From the NCBI GenBank assembly GCA_947464185.1, contig CANHVY010000009.1, forward strand, positions 1 through 64,000: a stretch of 64,000 nucleotides of DNA, in the 5' to 3' direction. This document shows positions 1 to 7,586 of the stretch, piece after piece (position 1 is the stretch's first letter; each line of letters starts with the position of its first letter). The stretch is from Burkholderiales bacterium. GTDB lineage: Bacteria; Pseudomonadota; Gammaproteobacteria; Burkholderiales; Burkholderiaceae_C. A model generated the notes under the pieces. That model was given only the letters and a program-made list of their open reading frames with translations, did no database searches and had not been told where the DNA came from. Made by a program: the position numbers and the translations under genes.

Positions 1-131
1 GAATACGATAGTCATGGACTTCCCCTTCCGAATGAGTTGATGAGAGTTCGCACTTCCCATCGTGGCACTTTGTTGCCGGTTGCCGCAACGCGGCTAAGTC
101 GGGACGGGGAAGTCCCTTTCATTCGTTAGGC
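1..131 (+). repeat. attC site 1, left end cut by window edge
   Basis: The right core GTTAGGC is at 125-131. The bases before it (104-124, including GGGGAAGTCCC and ATTC) are imperfectly complementary to bases 1-30 (GAAT at 1-4, GGACTTCCCC at 17-26). This is the long imperfect stem expected of an attC. The left core (expected GCCTAAC) would lie just before base 1, so the site is about 138 bases long and truncated by the window. Confidence 0.65.
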
Positions 132-145
132 ACCACAACGTCCTC

Positions 146-610
146 ATGCTCACGACCGAGCTGCTTTGCCACCGCCGCGACCTTGTGCCTCTCGTGTCGT
201 CGTGGCTGCTGAGGGAGTGGCCACAGTGGTACGGCGCCGGTGGTCCCGGAGACCTTCAACGCGATGTACAGGAGTTCAGCGCATCATCCAGCGTGCTCCC
301 CATCGGCATCGTCGTGTTCGCGGAAGACACACCCGTCGGGTTTGGTGCGCTGAAGGCCGAGTCCATTCCTTCTCACACGCACCTCTCGCCTTGGGCCGCG
401 GCAGGGGTTGTTCTTCCATCCCATCGTGGCAGGGGCATCGGCGCAACCCTGCTTCAGGCACTTGTCGCGCAAGCGAAGGCGGTTGGGTTTCAAGCCGTCT
501 ACTGCGGCACAAGCACCGCAGCAAACCTGCTCACACGGTCAGGCTGGCAGTTGCTGGAGTCAGTCACTCATGCTGGCCAGCCGCTCAGCATCTACCGCAG
601 TGGGGCCTAA
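146..610 (+). CDS. GNAT-family N-acetyltransferase (gene cassette)
   Basis: A 154-residue acetyltransferase predicted to transfer acetyl from acetyl-CoA to an unknown amine. The acetyl-CoA pyrophosphate-binding motif A is clear at residues 94-99 (RGRGIG), preceded by the beta-4 strand VVLPSH. The length is normal for a stand-alone GNAT domain. The ATG is only 14 bases after the attC core at 125-131, and the TAA stop lies inside the left core (GCCTAAC, 605-611) of the next attC, which is classic cassette packing. GNAT genes are common integron cargo, and some confer aminoglycoside or other small-molecule acetylation, but nothing here identifies the substrate. Expression probably depends on a promoter upstream of the window. 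Confidence 0.85.
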   Translation: MLTTELLCHRRDLVPLVSSWLLREWPQWYGAGGPGDLQRDVQEFSASSSVLPIGIVVFAEDTPVGFGALKAESIPSHTHLSPWAAAGVVLPSHRGRGIGATLLQALVAQAKAVGFQAVYCGTSTAANLLTRSGWQLLESVTHAGQPLSIYRSGA

Positions 611-730
611 CATGTCGTTCAACCGGAGCGCCAACGGTATTGCACCTGGCCCGCTCGGCGCTCGCTGTCTACCATCCGCCGCGCTGGCCAGGCGCCAAGC
701 CGTCGCCGCGCGGTTAACTCCGCGTTAGCC
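605..730 (+). repeat. attC site 2
   Basis: Left core GCCTAAC (605-611) and right core GTTAGCC (724-730) are complementary. Inside them GTTCAACCG (616-624) matches the complement of CGGTTAAC (712-719) except for one unpaired C. That mimics the extrahelical base that directs strand choice by integron integrase. Total length is 126 bases, within the attC range. Confidence 0.78.
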
Positions 731-796
731 GGCGGAGACAAGTCTTCCCAGGCGCGCGACATCAGCACGGCCAAGAAGCTCGCTAGCGAACTGTAG
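731..796 (+). pseudogene. 3' remnant of a HigB/RelE-type toxin gene
   Basis: Reading from the first base after the attC core, 21 codons encode GGDKSSQARDISTAKKLASE followed by Leu and a TAG stop. This matches the usual C-terminus of phage-derived addiction-module toxins of the HigB/HI1419 family (GGDKxxQxxDIxxAKxLAxxL). The roughly 75 preceding residues are missing: the frame begins exactly at the attC boundary. It sits 10 bases upstream of the matching antitoxin frame, the normal toxin-antitoxin order. It has no start codon and cannot be functional. Family assignment rests on a short tail, so it is good but not certain. Confidence 0.68.
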
Positions 797-806
797 GAGC
801 CTGACC

Positions 807-1101
807 ATGGCGAAGACCAAGACCACACCGTGGGATCCAGCCGAACACCTCGAAACTGACGAGGACATCGCGGCGTACTTGGAGGCTGCACTCGAGGAAG
901 GCGACCCCACGCTCGTGGCGGGCCCATGGCGACATCGCCCGCGCCAAAGGCATGACCCAACTCGCTCGCGAGACCGGGCTTGGGCGCGAGAGCCTCTACA
1001 AGGCTTTGTCGCCCTCGGGCAACCCTGAGTTCGCCACCATCATGAAGGTCATCTCCGCGCTGGGTCTCAAGCTTCATGCCGCACCTGCAAGCTCAGCCTA
1101 A
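807..1101 (+). pseudogene. HigA-type antitoxin, frameshifted
   Basis: The gene starts at ATG 807 (MAKTKTTPWDPAEHL) and reads as an addiction-module antidote through GDPTLVA. The frame is then lost at about 921-927. In a shifted frame from 928 the rest of the family pattern continues (GDIARAKGMTQLARE, then GLGRESLYKAL, NPEFATIMKV and ALGLKLH) to a TAA at 1099-1101 inside the next attC core. Two missing bases at 921-927 would explain it, because homologues have about three residues there. The second half is the helix-turn-helix DNA-binding domain. As read, translation from 807 runs in the wrong frame to 1028. It is either a real pseudogene or a sequencing error, and the truncated toxin beside it favours decay. 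Confidence 0.72.
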
Positions 1102-1203
1102 CGCTACCCTCAACCGGACGTCCAACAACGTTCGTCGCCCGGGCTTCACTTGATTGTGGCCAGGCCGCCGCCCGCTGCCGCGCGCCTGTTGGCGTTGTTA
1201 GCC
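1096..1203 (+). repeat. attC site 3
   Basis: Left core GCCTAAC (1096-1102) overlaps the antitoxin stop and right core GTTAGCC is at 1197-1203. Imperfect complementarity continues inside (CAACCGGACG near 1110 against the complement of GGCGTTG near 1191). Length is 108 bases. Confidence 0.72.
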
Positions 1204-1249
1204 ATCACATTCGAGCTGCCAGTCCCTCATTCGCTTTGAGGCATTCAAG

Positions 1250-2140
1250 ATGCGAGTACAAGTAAACGGCCTTCGTCTCTTCTTCGAAACGGAAGGCACC
1301 AAGCTTCGAATAGACGGGAGCTCGATGCGAGAAGTCCCAACTCTTCTCTTGTTGCATGGCGGACCCGGAGCCGATCACTCGATCTATCGGCCAGCATTCT
1401 CAGCTCTTGCCGACATTGCACAGGTCGTCTATCTGGACCACCGCGGTAACGGCAGAAGTGATCGAGGCTCAGTAGAACAATGGAATCTGAGTCAATGGGC
1501 TGATGACGTGAGGGCATTCTGTGATGCCCTTGAAATCAAGAAACCCATCGTCTACGGCGCCTCGTTCGGAGGTATGGTCGCGATGGCCTATGCCACCCGC
1601 CACCCTGCACATCCTCAAGCTCTAGCTCTCGTGAGTACAACAGCACAGGCAACCTCGCACACGGCAGCGAAGGTTGATATGTTCAGTCAGCTCGGTGGCC
1701 AAGAGGCCAAAGAACTTGCGCATCGCCGCTTCGTGCTGGGTGATACAAGTCCCGAGGTGCTGGGTGCTTGGTTGAAAGTCGCAGTACCTCTCTACACACA
1801 GTCGGGCGCAGATCCCGGGACGATGGAACGCATCGTTCTCAATCGAGACACCACAGCATGGTTCAACAGGGTTGGCGGTGAGGGGCGAGATTTCGACATG
1901 CTCGCAGACTTGTCGAGCATTCAGTGCCCTACGCTAGTCTTAGGTGGTCTCCTGGACCCCATGGTGCCAATCGAGTGCCAGCGCGACATAGCTGGCGCAC
2001 TACCCACCGGCCTCCTGACATACCGTGAGTTTGGAAACTGCGGGCACGGTGTCATGGCAGACGTGCCTCAACTCGCGATGCCACTTCTGCGCGAGTTCAT
2101 ACTCAAGCACACATGCCAGCAGCCAGTCGGTGATGCCTAG
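1250..2140 (+). CDS. Alpha/beta hydrolase, proline iminopeptidase-like (cassette)
   Basis: A 296-residue alpha/beta-hydrolase of the proline iminopeptidase/S33 type. The HGGPG oxyanion motif is at residues 36-40. The nucleophile elbow GASFGG places the nucleophile at Ser105, and Asp236 (GGLLDP) and His266 (NCGHG) complete a plausible triad. No signal peptide is seen, so it is probably cytoplasmic. The ATG at 1250 has GAGG nine bases upstream and follows attC 3 by 46 bases. Third codon positions are visibly more A/T-rich than in rsmE downstream, which fits a transferred cassette. It might act on peptides, esters or lactones. The substrate cannot be told from sequence. Confidence 0.85.
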   Translation: MRVQVNGLRLFFETEGTKLRIDGSSMREVPTLLLLHGGPGADHSIYRPAFSALADIAQVVYLDHRGNGRSDRGSVEQWNLSQWADDVRAFCDALEIKKPIVYGASFGGMVAMAYATRHPAHPQALALVSTTAQATSHTAAKVDMFSQLGGQEAKELAHRRFVLGDTSPEVLGAWLKVAVPLYTQSGADPGTMERIVLNRDTTAWFNRVGGEGRDFDMLADLSSIQCPTLVLGGLLDPMVPIECQRDIAGALPTGLLTYREFGNCGHGVMADVPQLAMPLLREFILKHTCQQPVGDA

Positions 2141-2219
2141 AACTGACTTTCGTTTCGAAAGGGTTGGTGATTCGACACCAACCTCAGAGCCAAAGTCTGA
2201 ACTTGCATCAACTCAGTAA

Positions 2220-3053
2220 ATGACCATCCGCCTGCACGTCGATCGCACCCTGGTTGAGCTCGATGAGTTTGGTCTGCCCGAAGGCGCGGCGCGCCATGCG
2301 CAGGTGCGACGGGTGCAGCCCGGTGACGCCTTGCGTCTGTTCGATGGGCGGGGCCACGAGCACACCGCGCAAGTGCTGGAGATGGGCCGCAAGGCGGTGG
2401 TGGTCCGCGTCGGTCCGCCCTGCGCGACCCTGCCCCAGTTGCCGCAGCGCTTGACCTTGGCCCTGGGCATGCCGGCCAACGAGCGCATGGACACCTTGGT
2501 GGAAAAGGCCACCGAGCTGGGCGTGCACGCCATCCAGCCGCTGGAGTGCGAGCGTTCGGTGCTGCGCCTGGCGGGCGAGCGGGCGCAGCGCAAGCGCGAG
2601 CACTGGCAGGCGGTGGCGGTGGCCGCCAGCGAGCAGTGCGGCCGCGCCTGGGTGCCTCAGGTGGGCGAGGTTCAGTCGCTGGCGGGGTGGCTGCAGGGGC
2701 TGGCGCCAGCGGGTGCTGATTCGGCTTCAAGCACGGTGCGCCTGGTGTTGAGCTTCAGTCCGGATGCCTTGTCACCCAGCGCAGCGCTTCGTGGGATGGA
2801 GCCGATGCTCGCCGCAGAAGTGACCCCAGCTGCGGGGTCCGCGGATGTGAATGGTGCGGCAGTCGGTGGCAAGGACCTGTGCATGGGGTTGCAGGCGGCT
2901 TTGGTGCTGTCAGGCCCGGAAGGGGGGCTGTCCCCCGCCGAGGAGGCGGCGGCGCGGGCCGTGGGTTTTCAGCCCGTGACCCTGGGCCCTCGCGTGCTGC
3001 GTGCCGACACGGCACCGCTGGCCTTGCTGGCTTGGTGGGGCTTGCGCGGCTGA
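2220..3053 (+). CDS. rsmE: 16S rRNA m3U1498 methyltransferase RsmE
   Basis: RsmE methylates N3 of U1498 in 16S rRNA of the 30S subunit using S-adenosylmethionine. The protein has an N-terminal PUA-like domain (about 1-70) and a C-terminal SPOUT trefoil-knot domain with the GPEGG loop (232-236) and LGPRVLRADTA (255-265), both diagnostic. At 277 residues it is about 30 longer than usual because of a low-complexity insert at about 180-220. The ATG at 2220 directly follows a TAA in the same frame. It is the first core-chromosome gene after the cassette array, and its stop lies 6 bases from the end of the convergent methyltransferase gene. Confidence 0.95.
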   Translation: MTIRLHVDRTLVELDEFGLPEGAARHAQVRRVQPGDALRLFDGRGHEHTAQVLEMGRKAVVVRVGPPCATLPQLPQRLTLALGMPANERMDTLVEKATELGVHAIQPLECERSVLRLAGERAQRKREHWQAVAVAASEQCGRAWVPQVGEVQSLAGWLQGLAPAGADSASSTVRLVLSFSPDALSPSAALRGMEPMLAAEVTPAAGSADVNGAAVGGKDLCMGLQAALVLSGPEGGLSPAEEAAARAVGFQPVTLGPRVLRADTAPLALLAWWGLRG

Positions 3054-3059
3054 GGCCGC

Positions 3060-4418
3060 TCAACCTCGCGCCGAGCCCGCTACCAGGTCGAAGCGGAACA
3101 TGCGGCACTCGATCGGGCCGTTCCACATCGGCACGCGCCGGCTCTCCTTCAGGCGCATCAGCGTGGGCAGTTTCATGTCCGGGCTGAGCAGCCAGGCGGT
3201 CCAGCCGGGGTAGTGGCGCTTCCAGTGGGAGGCCAGTCCGCTGAAGAACTCGGCGGAACTGCCACCGGCCTCGAAGCTTTCGCGAGCGACCCGTCGGCCC
3301 ATGCCCTCGGAAGCCTCCAACCCCTCAAACCCCTCAAACCCGTTGCGGCTGCCGCCCTGGCCGCCCGGCTGCGCAGGCCCCGCCCGTCGTGCCACACCTT
3401 TGGCCTCAATGCGTTCGCCGTAAGGCGGGTTCAGCAGCATCAACCCCGCAGCAGCCGGCGCGGGGCGCTGCAGGGCGTCGGCGGTCTTGAACTCGATGGC
3501 GTGGTGTACCCCGGCGCGGCGCGCGTTGCGGGCGGCGAAGTCGGTCATGCGAAAGCTCACGTCGCCGGCAAAGATGGGCACCGCCGGAGCGTGTACGCGC
3601 CCCAGCGCGGCCTGGCGCAGGGCCTGCCACTGCGGCAGCAGCGTGTGGAAGGGCCGCATGCGCTCGAAGGCGAAGCGGCGTTGCAGCCCCGGGGCCATGC
3701 CGCAGGCCATCTGCGCGGCCTCGATGGCGATGGTGCCTGCGCCGCAGCAGGGGTCCAGCAGCGGGCCGTCCTGCGCCCGGCCCTGCCAGCCGGCGGCTGC
3801 CAGCATGGCCGCGGCCAAGGTCTCCTTCAGCGGTGCTTCGCCCTTGACCTCCTGGCGCCCGCCCTGGGTGTCGCGCCAGCCGCGCTTGAACAGAGCCTCG
3901 CCCGAGGTGTCGGCAAACAGCGTGGCGTGGTCGGGGCCCACGTACAGCACCAGCGGCAGGTCGGGGTGGCGCGTGTCCACGCTGGGGCGCTCGCCCGTGG
4001 CGTCGCGCATCACGTCACACACGGCGTCCTTGATGCGCAACGCGGCGAAGTTCACGCTGCGCAGCGGGCTGCCCTGGGCGTTCACGTCCACGCGCAGCGT
4101 CTGCGACGGGGTGATCCAGTCAGGCCAGGGCACGCGCCGGGCCAGGTCGTAGAGGTCGTGCTCGTCGCGGTAAGGGCCGTCCACCAGCGGCCACAGCACG
4201 CGCTGGGCGATGCGGCTCTCCAGGTTCAGCCGCAGGGCCTGCACGCCGTCACCCTGGGCCCAGACGCCGCCGCGGCCGGCCTGGGCGGGGCGGCCGGTCA
4301 GGCGCTGCACTTCTTCGGCCAGCAAGGCCTCGGAGCCGCCGGCCGCCGGCAGGAAGAGGTCTACCGTGCGGTTCAGGGGGGCCTGTGTTTCGCCTTGCGG
4401 CAGGCGAGGGAGGGTCAT
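3060..4418 (-). CDS. THUMP-domain class I SAM-dependent RNA methyltransferase
   Basis: Resembles the N-terminal half of RlmKL, the enzyme that methylates 23S rRNA G2445. From the chosen ATG at 4418 (MTLPRLPQG) it has a THUMP RNA-binding region (about 60-170), the SAM-binding motif DPCCGAGT (222-229) and the catalytic NPPYGE (330-335). An upstream in-frame start at 4490 would add 24 unconserved residues and is less likely. A variable insert (about 336-385, rich in Gly, Glu and Phe, coded by short CCTCAAACC tandem units near 3318-3340) interrupts the Rossmann domain just after NPPY. E. coli RlmL carries a second methyltransferase domain that is absent here. The substrate is therefore inferred only to family level. 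Confidence 0.88.
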   Translation of the reverse strand: MTLPRLPQGETQAPLNRTVDLFLPAAGGSEALLAEEVQRLTGRPAQAGRGGVWAQGDGVQALRLNLESRIAQRVLWPLVDGPYRDEHDLYDLARRVPWPDWITPSQTLRVDVNAQGSPLRSVNFAALRIKDAVCDVMRDATGERPSVDTRHPDLPLVLYVGPDHATLFADTSGEALFKRGWRDTQGGRQEVKGEAPLKETLAAAMLAAAGWQGRAQDGPLLDPCCGAGTIAIEAAQMACGMAPGLQRRFAFERMRPFHTLLPQWQALRQAALGRVHAPAVPIFAGDVSFRMTDFAARNARRAGVHHAIEFKTADALQRPAPAAAGLMLLNPPYGERIEAKGVARRAGPAQPGGQGGSRNGFEGFEGLEASEGMGRRVARESFEAGGSSAEFFSGLASHWKRHYPGWTAWLLSPDMKLPTLMRLKESRRVPMWNGPIECRMFRFDLVAGSARG

Positions 4419-4512
4419 GCGGGGCTCAGGGCCGGTGAAGGATGCGGGCGAGCTCGAGTGCCCGAGCGGGTGCGCGAAAGGCCGGTGCAACGAGGGGGCA
4501 GTTCACAGGCCC

Positions 4513-6039
4513 TCAAATCGCCTTGCGCAGGTTGGCGGGAGCGATCTTCAGCGCCTCGCGGTACTTGGCAACCGTACGGCGCGCCACCTGGATGCCCTGC
4601 TCCTCCAGCATCTCGCTCAGGGTGCTGTCGGACAGGGGCTTCTTCGGGTCCTCCGCCGCCACCATCTGGCGGATCAGCGCCCGCACGGCGGTGCTGGAGG
4701 CGTTGCCGCCGGTCTCGGTGTTGAGCGAACTGCCGAAGAAGTACTTCAGCTCGAAGGTGCCTTGCGGCGTGGTCATGTACTTGGCGGTGGTCACGCGCGA
4801 GATGGTGGACTCGTGCAGCCCCAGTTCATCCGCAATCTCGCGCAGCACCAGCGGCTTCATGGCGATCTCGCCGTGGGTGAAGAAGGCCTTTTGCCGCTCG
4901 ACGATGGCCTGGCTGACGCGCAGGATGGTGTCAAAGCGCTGCTGGATGTTCTTCATGAACCAGCGCGCCTCCTGCAGCCGCGCCGACATCGGCCCCCCGC
5001 GCTGGCCGCGAATGGCCGCGGCGTAGAGGTCGTTGATGCGCAGGCGCGGCATCACGTCAGGGTTGAGCAGCACCTTGAAGTTGCGTCCGCTGCGCTGCAC
5101 CACCACATCGGGCACGACGATCTGCGACTGCGCGTCGGCGAAAGGTCGGCCCGGTTTGGGCTCGCAGGCCAGGATCAGCGCCTGGGCCTGGCGCAGCAGG
5201 GCCTCGTCAGCGCCGGTGGCGGCCATCAGCCGCTTCACGTCGCGCCGCGCCAGCAGGTCCAGGTGCTCGGCGCACAGCGCCAGCGCCAGATCGCGGGCCG
5301 GGGTGACCGGGCTTGCGCGCAGCTGGATCGTCAGGCATTCGGACAGCGAGCGCGCGCCCACGCCGGGCGGGTCCAGGCGCTGCAGCCAGTGCAGGGCACA
5401 GCGCAGCCGGCTGCGCAGGTCATCGGCGTCGTCTTCGTCGAGCCCGCCGGACAGGGATTCGGCAATGTCTTCCAGGCCGTCGGCGAGGTAGCCATCCTCG
5501 TTGAGCGACTCGATCAGCACCATCAGCGCGGCGGCGTCCCCGGCCGACAGCCGCAGGCCCGGGATCTGGCCGCGCAGGTGGTCGGCCAGGCTGATGTCCA
5601 GGGCGCGCCGCTCTTGCGGGTCCAGGTCGTCGTCGCCCGCGGGGCCGGCCGCGCCGGGCGAGGAGGGCAGCTCGCGGATGCCGTCGAAGTCATCGGCCTC
5701 GGTGCCGTTGGCCCAGTCTTCGCGCTCCGTGCTGCCGAACTCTGCAGCGTTGAGCTCTCCGCTGGCGTCTTGGCCCTCGGCACCCACCTCGCCCGCCGCG
5801 TCGCCCTGGGACTGCTGCTCCCGCTCGCTGGTGCGGTCGGGGGGCGCGGCACGTTCCAGGGGCGACTCCCACGCCGAGCCCGTGTCGTCCTCCGGCTCCA
5901 GGAAGGGGTTCTGTTCGAGCATCTGCTCGACTTCCTGGTGCAGCTCCAGCGTGGACAGTTGCAGCAGGCGGATGGACTGCTGCAGCTGAGGCGTGAGCGC
6001 CAGGTGCTGGGAAAGCCGGACCTGCAGGGAAGTGCGCAT
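4513..6039 (-). CDS. rpoN: RNA polymerase sigma-54 factor
   Basis: Sigma-54 recruits RNA polymerase to -24/-12 promoters that need enhancer-binding activators. All three parts are visible: the Gln/Leu-rich activator-interaction region I (1-50, LTPQLQQSIRLLQLS), an acidic region II (about 60-165), and the core-binding and DNA-binding region. The RpoN box ARRTVAKYRE lies at residues 486-495, near the C-terminus. Length (508) is typical. It is last in the lptA-lptB-rpoN run, with the start 2 bases after the lptB stop, so it is almost certainly co-transcribed. The usual downstream partners hpf, ptsN and hprK are not here but about 32 kb away (37273-39215). Confidence 0.97.
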   Translation of the reverse strand: MRTSLQVRLSQHLALTPQLQQSIRLLQLSTLELHQEVEQMLEQNPFLEPEDDTGSAWESPLERAAPPDRTSEREQQSQGDAAGEVGAEGQDASGELNAAEFGSTEREDWANGTEADDFDGIRELPSSPGAAGPAGDDDLDPQERRALDISLADHLRGQIPGLRLSAGDAAALMVLIESLNEDGYLADGLEDIAESLSGGLDEDDADDLRSRLRCALHWLQRLDPPGVGARSLSECLTIQLRASPVTPARDLALALCAEHLDLLARRDVKRLMAATGADEALLRQAQALILACEPKPGRPFADAQSQIVVPDVVVQRSGRNFKVLLNPDVMPRLRINDLYAAAIRGQRGGPMSARLQEARWFMKNIQQRFDTILRVSQAIVERQKAFFTHGEIAMKPLVLREIADELGLHESTISRVTTAKYMTTPQGTFELKYFFGSSLNTETGGNASSTAVRALIRQMVAAEDPKKPLSDSTLSEMLEEQGIQVARRTVAKYREALKIAPANLRKAI

Positions 6040-6041
6040 GC

Positions 6042-6794
6042 CTACATCCGGAAGTGCTCGCCCAGGTAGACGCGGCGCACCTGCGGGTTGTCGACGATCT
6101 CCTGTGGGGTGCCTTCGGCCAGCACCAGGCCGTCGCTGATGATGTAGGCGCGGTCGCAGATGCCCAGCGTCTCGCGCACGTTATGGTCGGTGATGAGCAC
6201 GCCGATGCCGCGCGCGCGCAGGAAGCCGATGATGCGCTGGATCTCGATGACGGCGATGGGGTCCACCCCGGCGAAGGGCTCGTCCAGCAGGATGAAGCGC
6301 GGCCGCGTGGCCAGGGCACGGGCGATCTCCACGCGGCGGCGCTCACCGCCGGACAGGGCCGGGGCGGGGACGTCGCGCAGTTTCTCGATGCCCAGCTCGG
6401 CCAGCAACTGCTCGAGCTGCTGCTCCAGGGCGTCGGTCTTGAGCGGCTTGCCGTCGGCGTCTTGCTGCAACTCCAGCACCGCACGCACGTTCTCCTCGAC
6501 CGTGAGCTTGCGGAAGATGGAGGCCTCCTGCGGCAGGTAGGACAAGCCCAGACGGGAGCGCCTGTGGATCGGCAGGCCCTGCACCTCCTGATCGTCGATG
6601 AGGATGCGCCCGGCGTCCGCCCGCACCAGGCCCACCACCATGTAGAAGGTGGTGGTCTTGCCCGCGCCGTTGGGGCCCAGCAGGCCCACCACCTCGCCAC
6701 CGCCCACGGCCAGGTGCACGTCCTTGACCACCTTGCGGGCGCCGAAGCGCTTCTGCAGGCCGGTGGCTTCCAGGCGGCTGGGCCCGGCCATCAC
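6042..6794 (-). CDS. lptB: LPS export ABC transporter ATP-binding protein LptB
   Basis: LptB is the cytoplasmic ATPase of the LptB2FG complex that extracts lipopolysaccharide from the inner membrane and pushes it along the LptC/LptA bridge. Walker A is GPNGAGKTT (40-48), Q-loop around Q89, signature LSGGE (147-151), Walker B FILLDEP (167-173) and the switch His204. Length is 250. Two adjacent Met codons (6794 and 6791) are possible starts; the first overlaps the lptA stop by 4 bases and implies coupled translation. lptF and lptG are not in the window. Confidence 0.97.
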   Translation of the reverse strand: MMAGPSRLEATGLQKRFGARKVVKDVHLAVGGGEVVGLLGPNGAGKTTTFYMVVGLVRADAGRILIDDQEVQGLPIHRRSRLGLSYLPQEASIFRKLTVEENVRAVLELQQDADGKPLKTDALEQQLEQLLAELGIEKLRDVPAPALSGGERRRVEIARALATRPRFILLDEPFAGVDPIAVIEIQRIIGFLRARGIGVLITDHNVRETLGICDRAYIISDGLVLAEGTPQEIVDNPQVRRVYLGEHFRM

Positions 6795-7501
6795 TTGCCC
6801 GCCGCACCGGCAGACCGGGGGGCCTTGGAGGTGGTTGCGGGGCTGGCCGCTTTGGGAGGTGAAGAAGCCGCCGCCGCCGGGCCGGAGGCCGCCTGCCGAG
6901 GACTCAACAGCATGCGTACCCGACCGCTGGGGCTGGCCGTGGTGGGCGCCCCGCCGTCCACCGTGAAGAACTCGGTGCGGTTGTCCCAGGTGATCAGCGT
7001 GCCGGTGACTTCGTCGATCATCTTCGCGTCCAGCATGCGACGCACCACGGGGTTGCCCGTCAGGCGCAGCGTGTCGTTCTTCTCGTCGAAGTCGATGCGC
7101 TCGGCCGTGCCCTCTACGGTCTCCTCGGTGCCCTCGCGCTTTTGCTTGAAGAAGGCGGGCCGCTGGGCCGAGCCGAAGGCCACGGCGGTGCGGAACTTGT
7201 CCGCCGATTCCTGGATTTCCACCCGGTCGCCGCGCACCTGCAGCGTGCCCTGGGTGATGACCACGTTGCCGGTGAAGACCGTGATCTGCTTCTGCGTGTC
7301 GACCGTACCGCGCTTGTCAGCCTCCACCACGATGGGCTGGCTGCGGTCGGCCTTCTCTGCCAGCGCCAGACCCGGGTTTGCCGCCCACAGCAGGCCCGCG
7401 AACACGCCCGCGATCAGCGTCACCGCGCGGGCCTGCCTCCAGGAGTGGCCACGCAGGTCCGGGCGGGAAAGAGTTGACGGAGGCGGCAGGAGGCGGGGCA
7501 T
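6791..7501 (-). CDS. lptA: LPS transport periplasmic protein LptA
   Basis: LptA forms the periplasmic beta-jellyroll bridge carrying LPS between inner and outer membranes. The N-terminus is a signal peptide (hydrophobic [16 protein letters not shown], ending at ALA-EK), followed by the OstA-like domain (starting [11 protein letters not shown]) and an Ala/Ser/Pro-rich tail. I chose ATG 7501, giving 236 residues, over ATG 7543. The 7543 codon sits inside a TAGAAT that resembles a -10 element on this strand. Neither start has a good Shine-Dalgarno sequence. The gene normally next upstream, lptC, is absent; dsbA lies there instead. Confidence 0.9.
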   Translation of the reverse strand: MPRLLPPPSTLSRPDLRGHSWRQARAVTLIAGVFAGLLWAANPGLALAEKADRSQPIVVEADKRGTVDTQKQITVFTGNVVITQGTLQVRGDRVEIQESADKFRTAVAFGSAQRPAFFKQKREGTEETVEGTAERIDFDEKNDTLRLTGNPVVRRMLDAKMIDEVTGTLITWDNRTEFFTVDGGAPTTASPSGRVRMLLSPRQAASGPAAAASSPPKAASPATTSKAPRSAGAAGK

Positions 7502-7554
7502 TGAAGGCGGCGACAGACAGACGGCACAGAACTTGCTGTGCATTCTAGGGGTGC

Positions 7555-7573
7555 TGCCCCACCTCTCGGGGCA
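7555..7573 (-). terminator. Possible dsbA terminator hairpin
   Basis: TGCCCC (7555-7560) and GGGGCA (7568-7573) form a 6-bp GC-rich stem with a 7-base loop between the dsbA stop and the lptA start. There is no U-run after it on either strand, so intrinsic termination is doubtful. Confidence 0.35.
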
Positions 7574-7586
7574 CCCCAGCCCGTCC

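Larger units (their letters stand above)
1..2219 (+). mobile_element. Integron gene-cassette array, right end
   Basis: Three attC-like sites (ending at 131, 730 and 1203) each close with a GTTRRRY core (GTTAGGC, GTTAGCC, GTTAGCC). They are separated by short forward genes whose stop codons lie in or beside the next site, as in integron cassettes. The genes are unrelated in function and have base use unlike the very GC-rich chromosome that starts with rsmE at 2220. No integrase gene is present. By cassette orientation it should be to the left of base 1. The last gene ends at 2140 and the 79 bases after it contain only a weak GCCTAGAAC remnant and no closing core, so the array-chromosome junction is placed between 2141 and 2219. 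This is inferred from sequence pattern alone. Confidence 0.72.

Noticed and set aside
807-1028. 73-codon frame from 807 read as an intact small protein
   Set aside because: Its last third is the wrong frame of a recognisable antitoxin, so it is better described as a frameshifted pseudogene.
3315-3343. CCTCAAACC tandem units as a possible CRISPR or regulatory repeat
   Set aside because: Only about three copies, contiguous and inside a coding insert; no spacers.
3213-4724. Forward open frame of 503 codons opposite the RNA methyltransferase gene
   Set aside because: Antisense shadow; the minus-strand gene carries THUMP and NPPY motifs.
4210-6069. Forward open frame of 619 codons opposite rpoN
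   Set aside because: Shadow of rpoN; Arg/Gln/Leu-rich composition with no domain.
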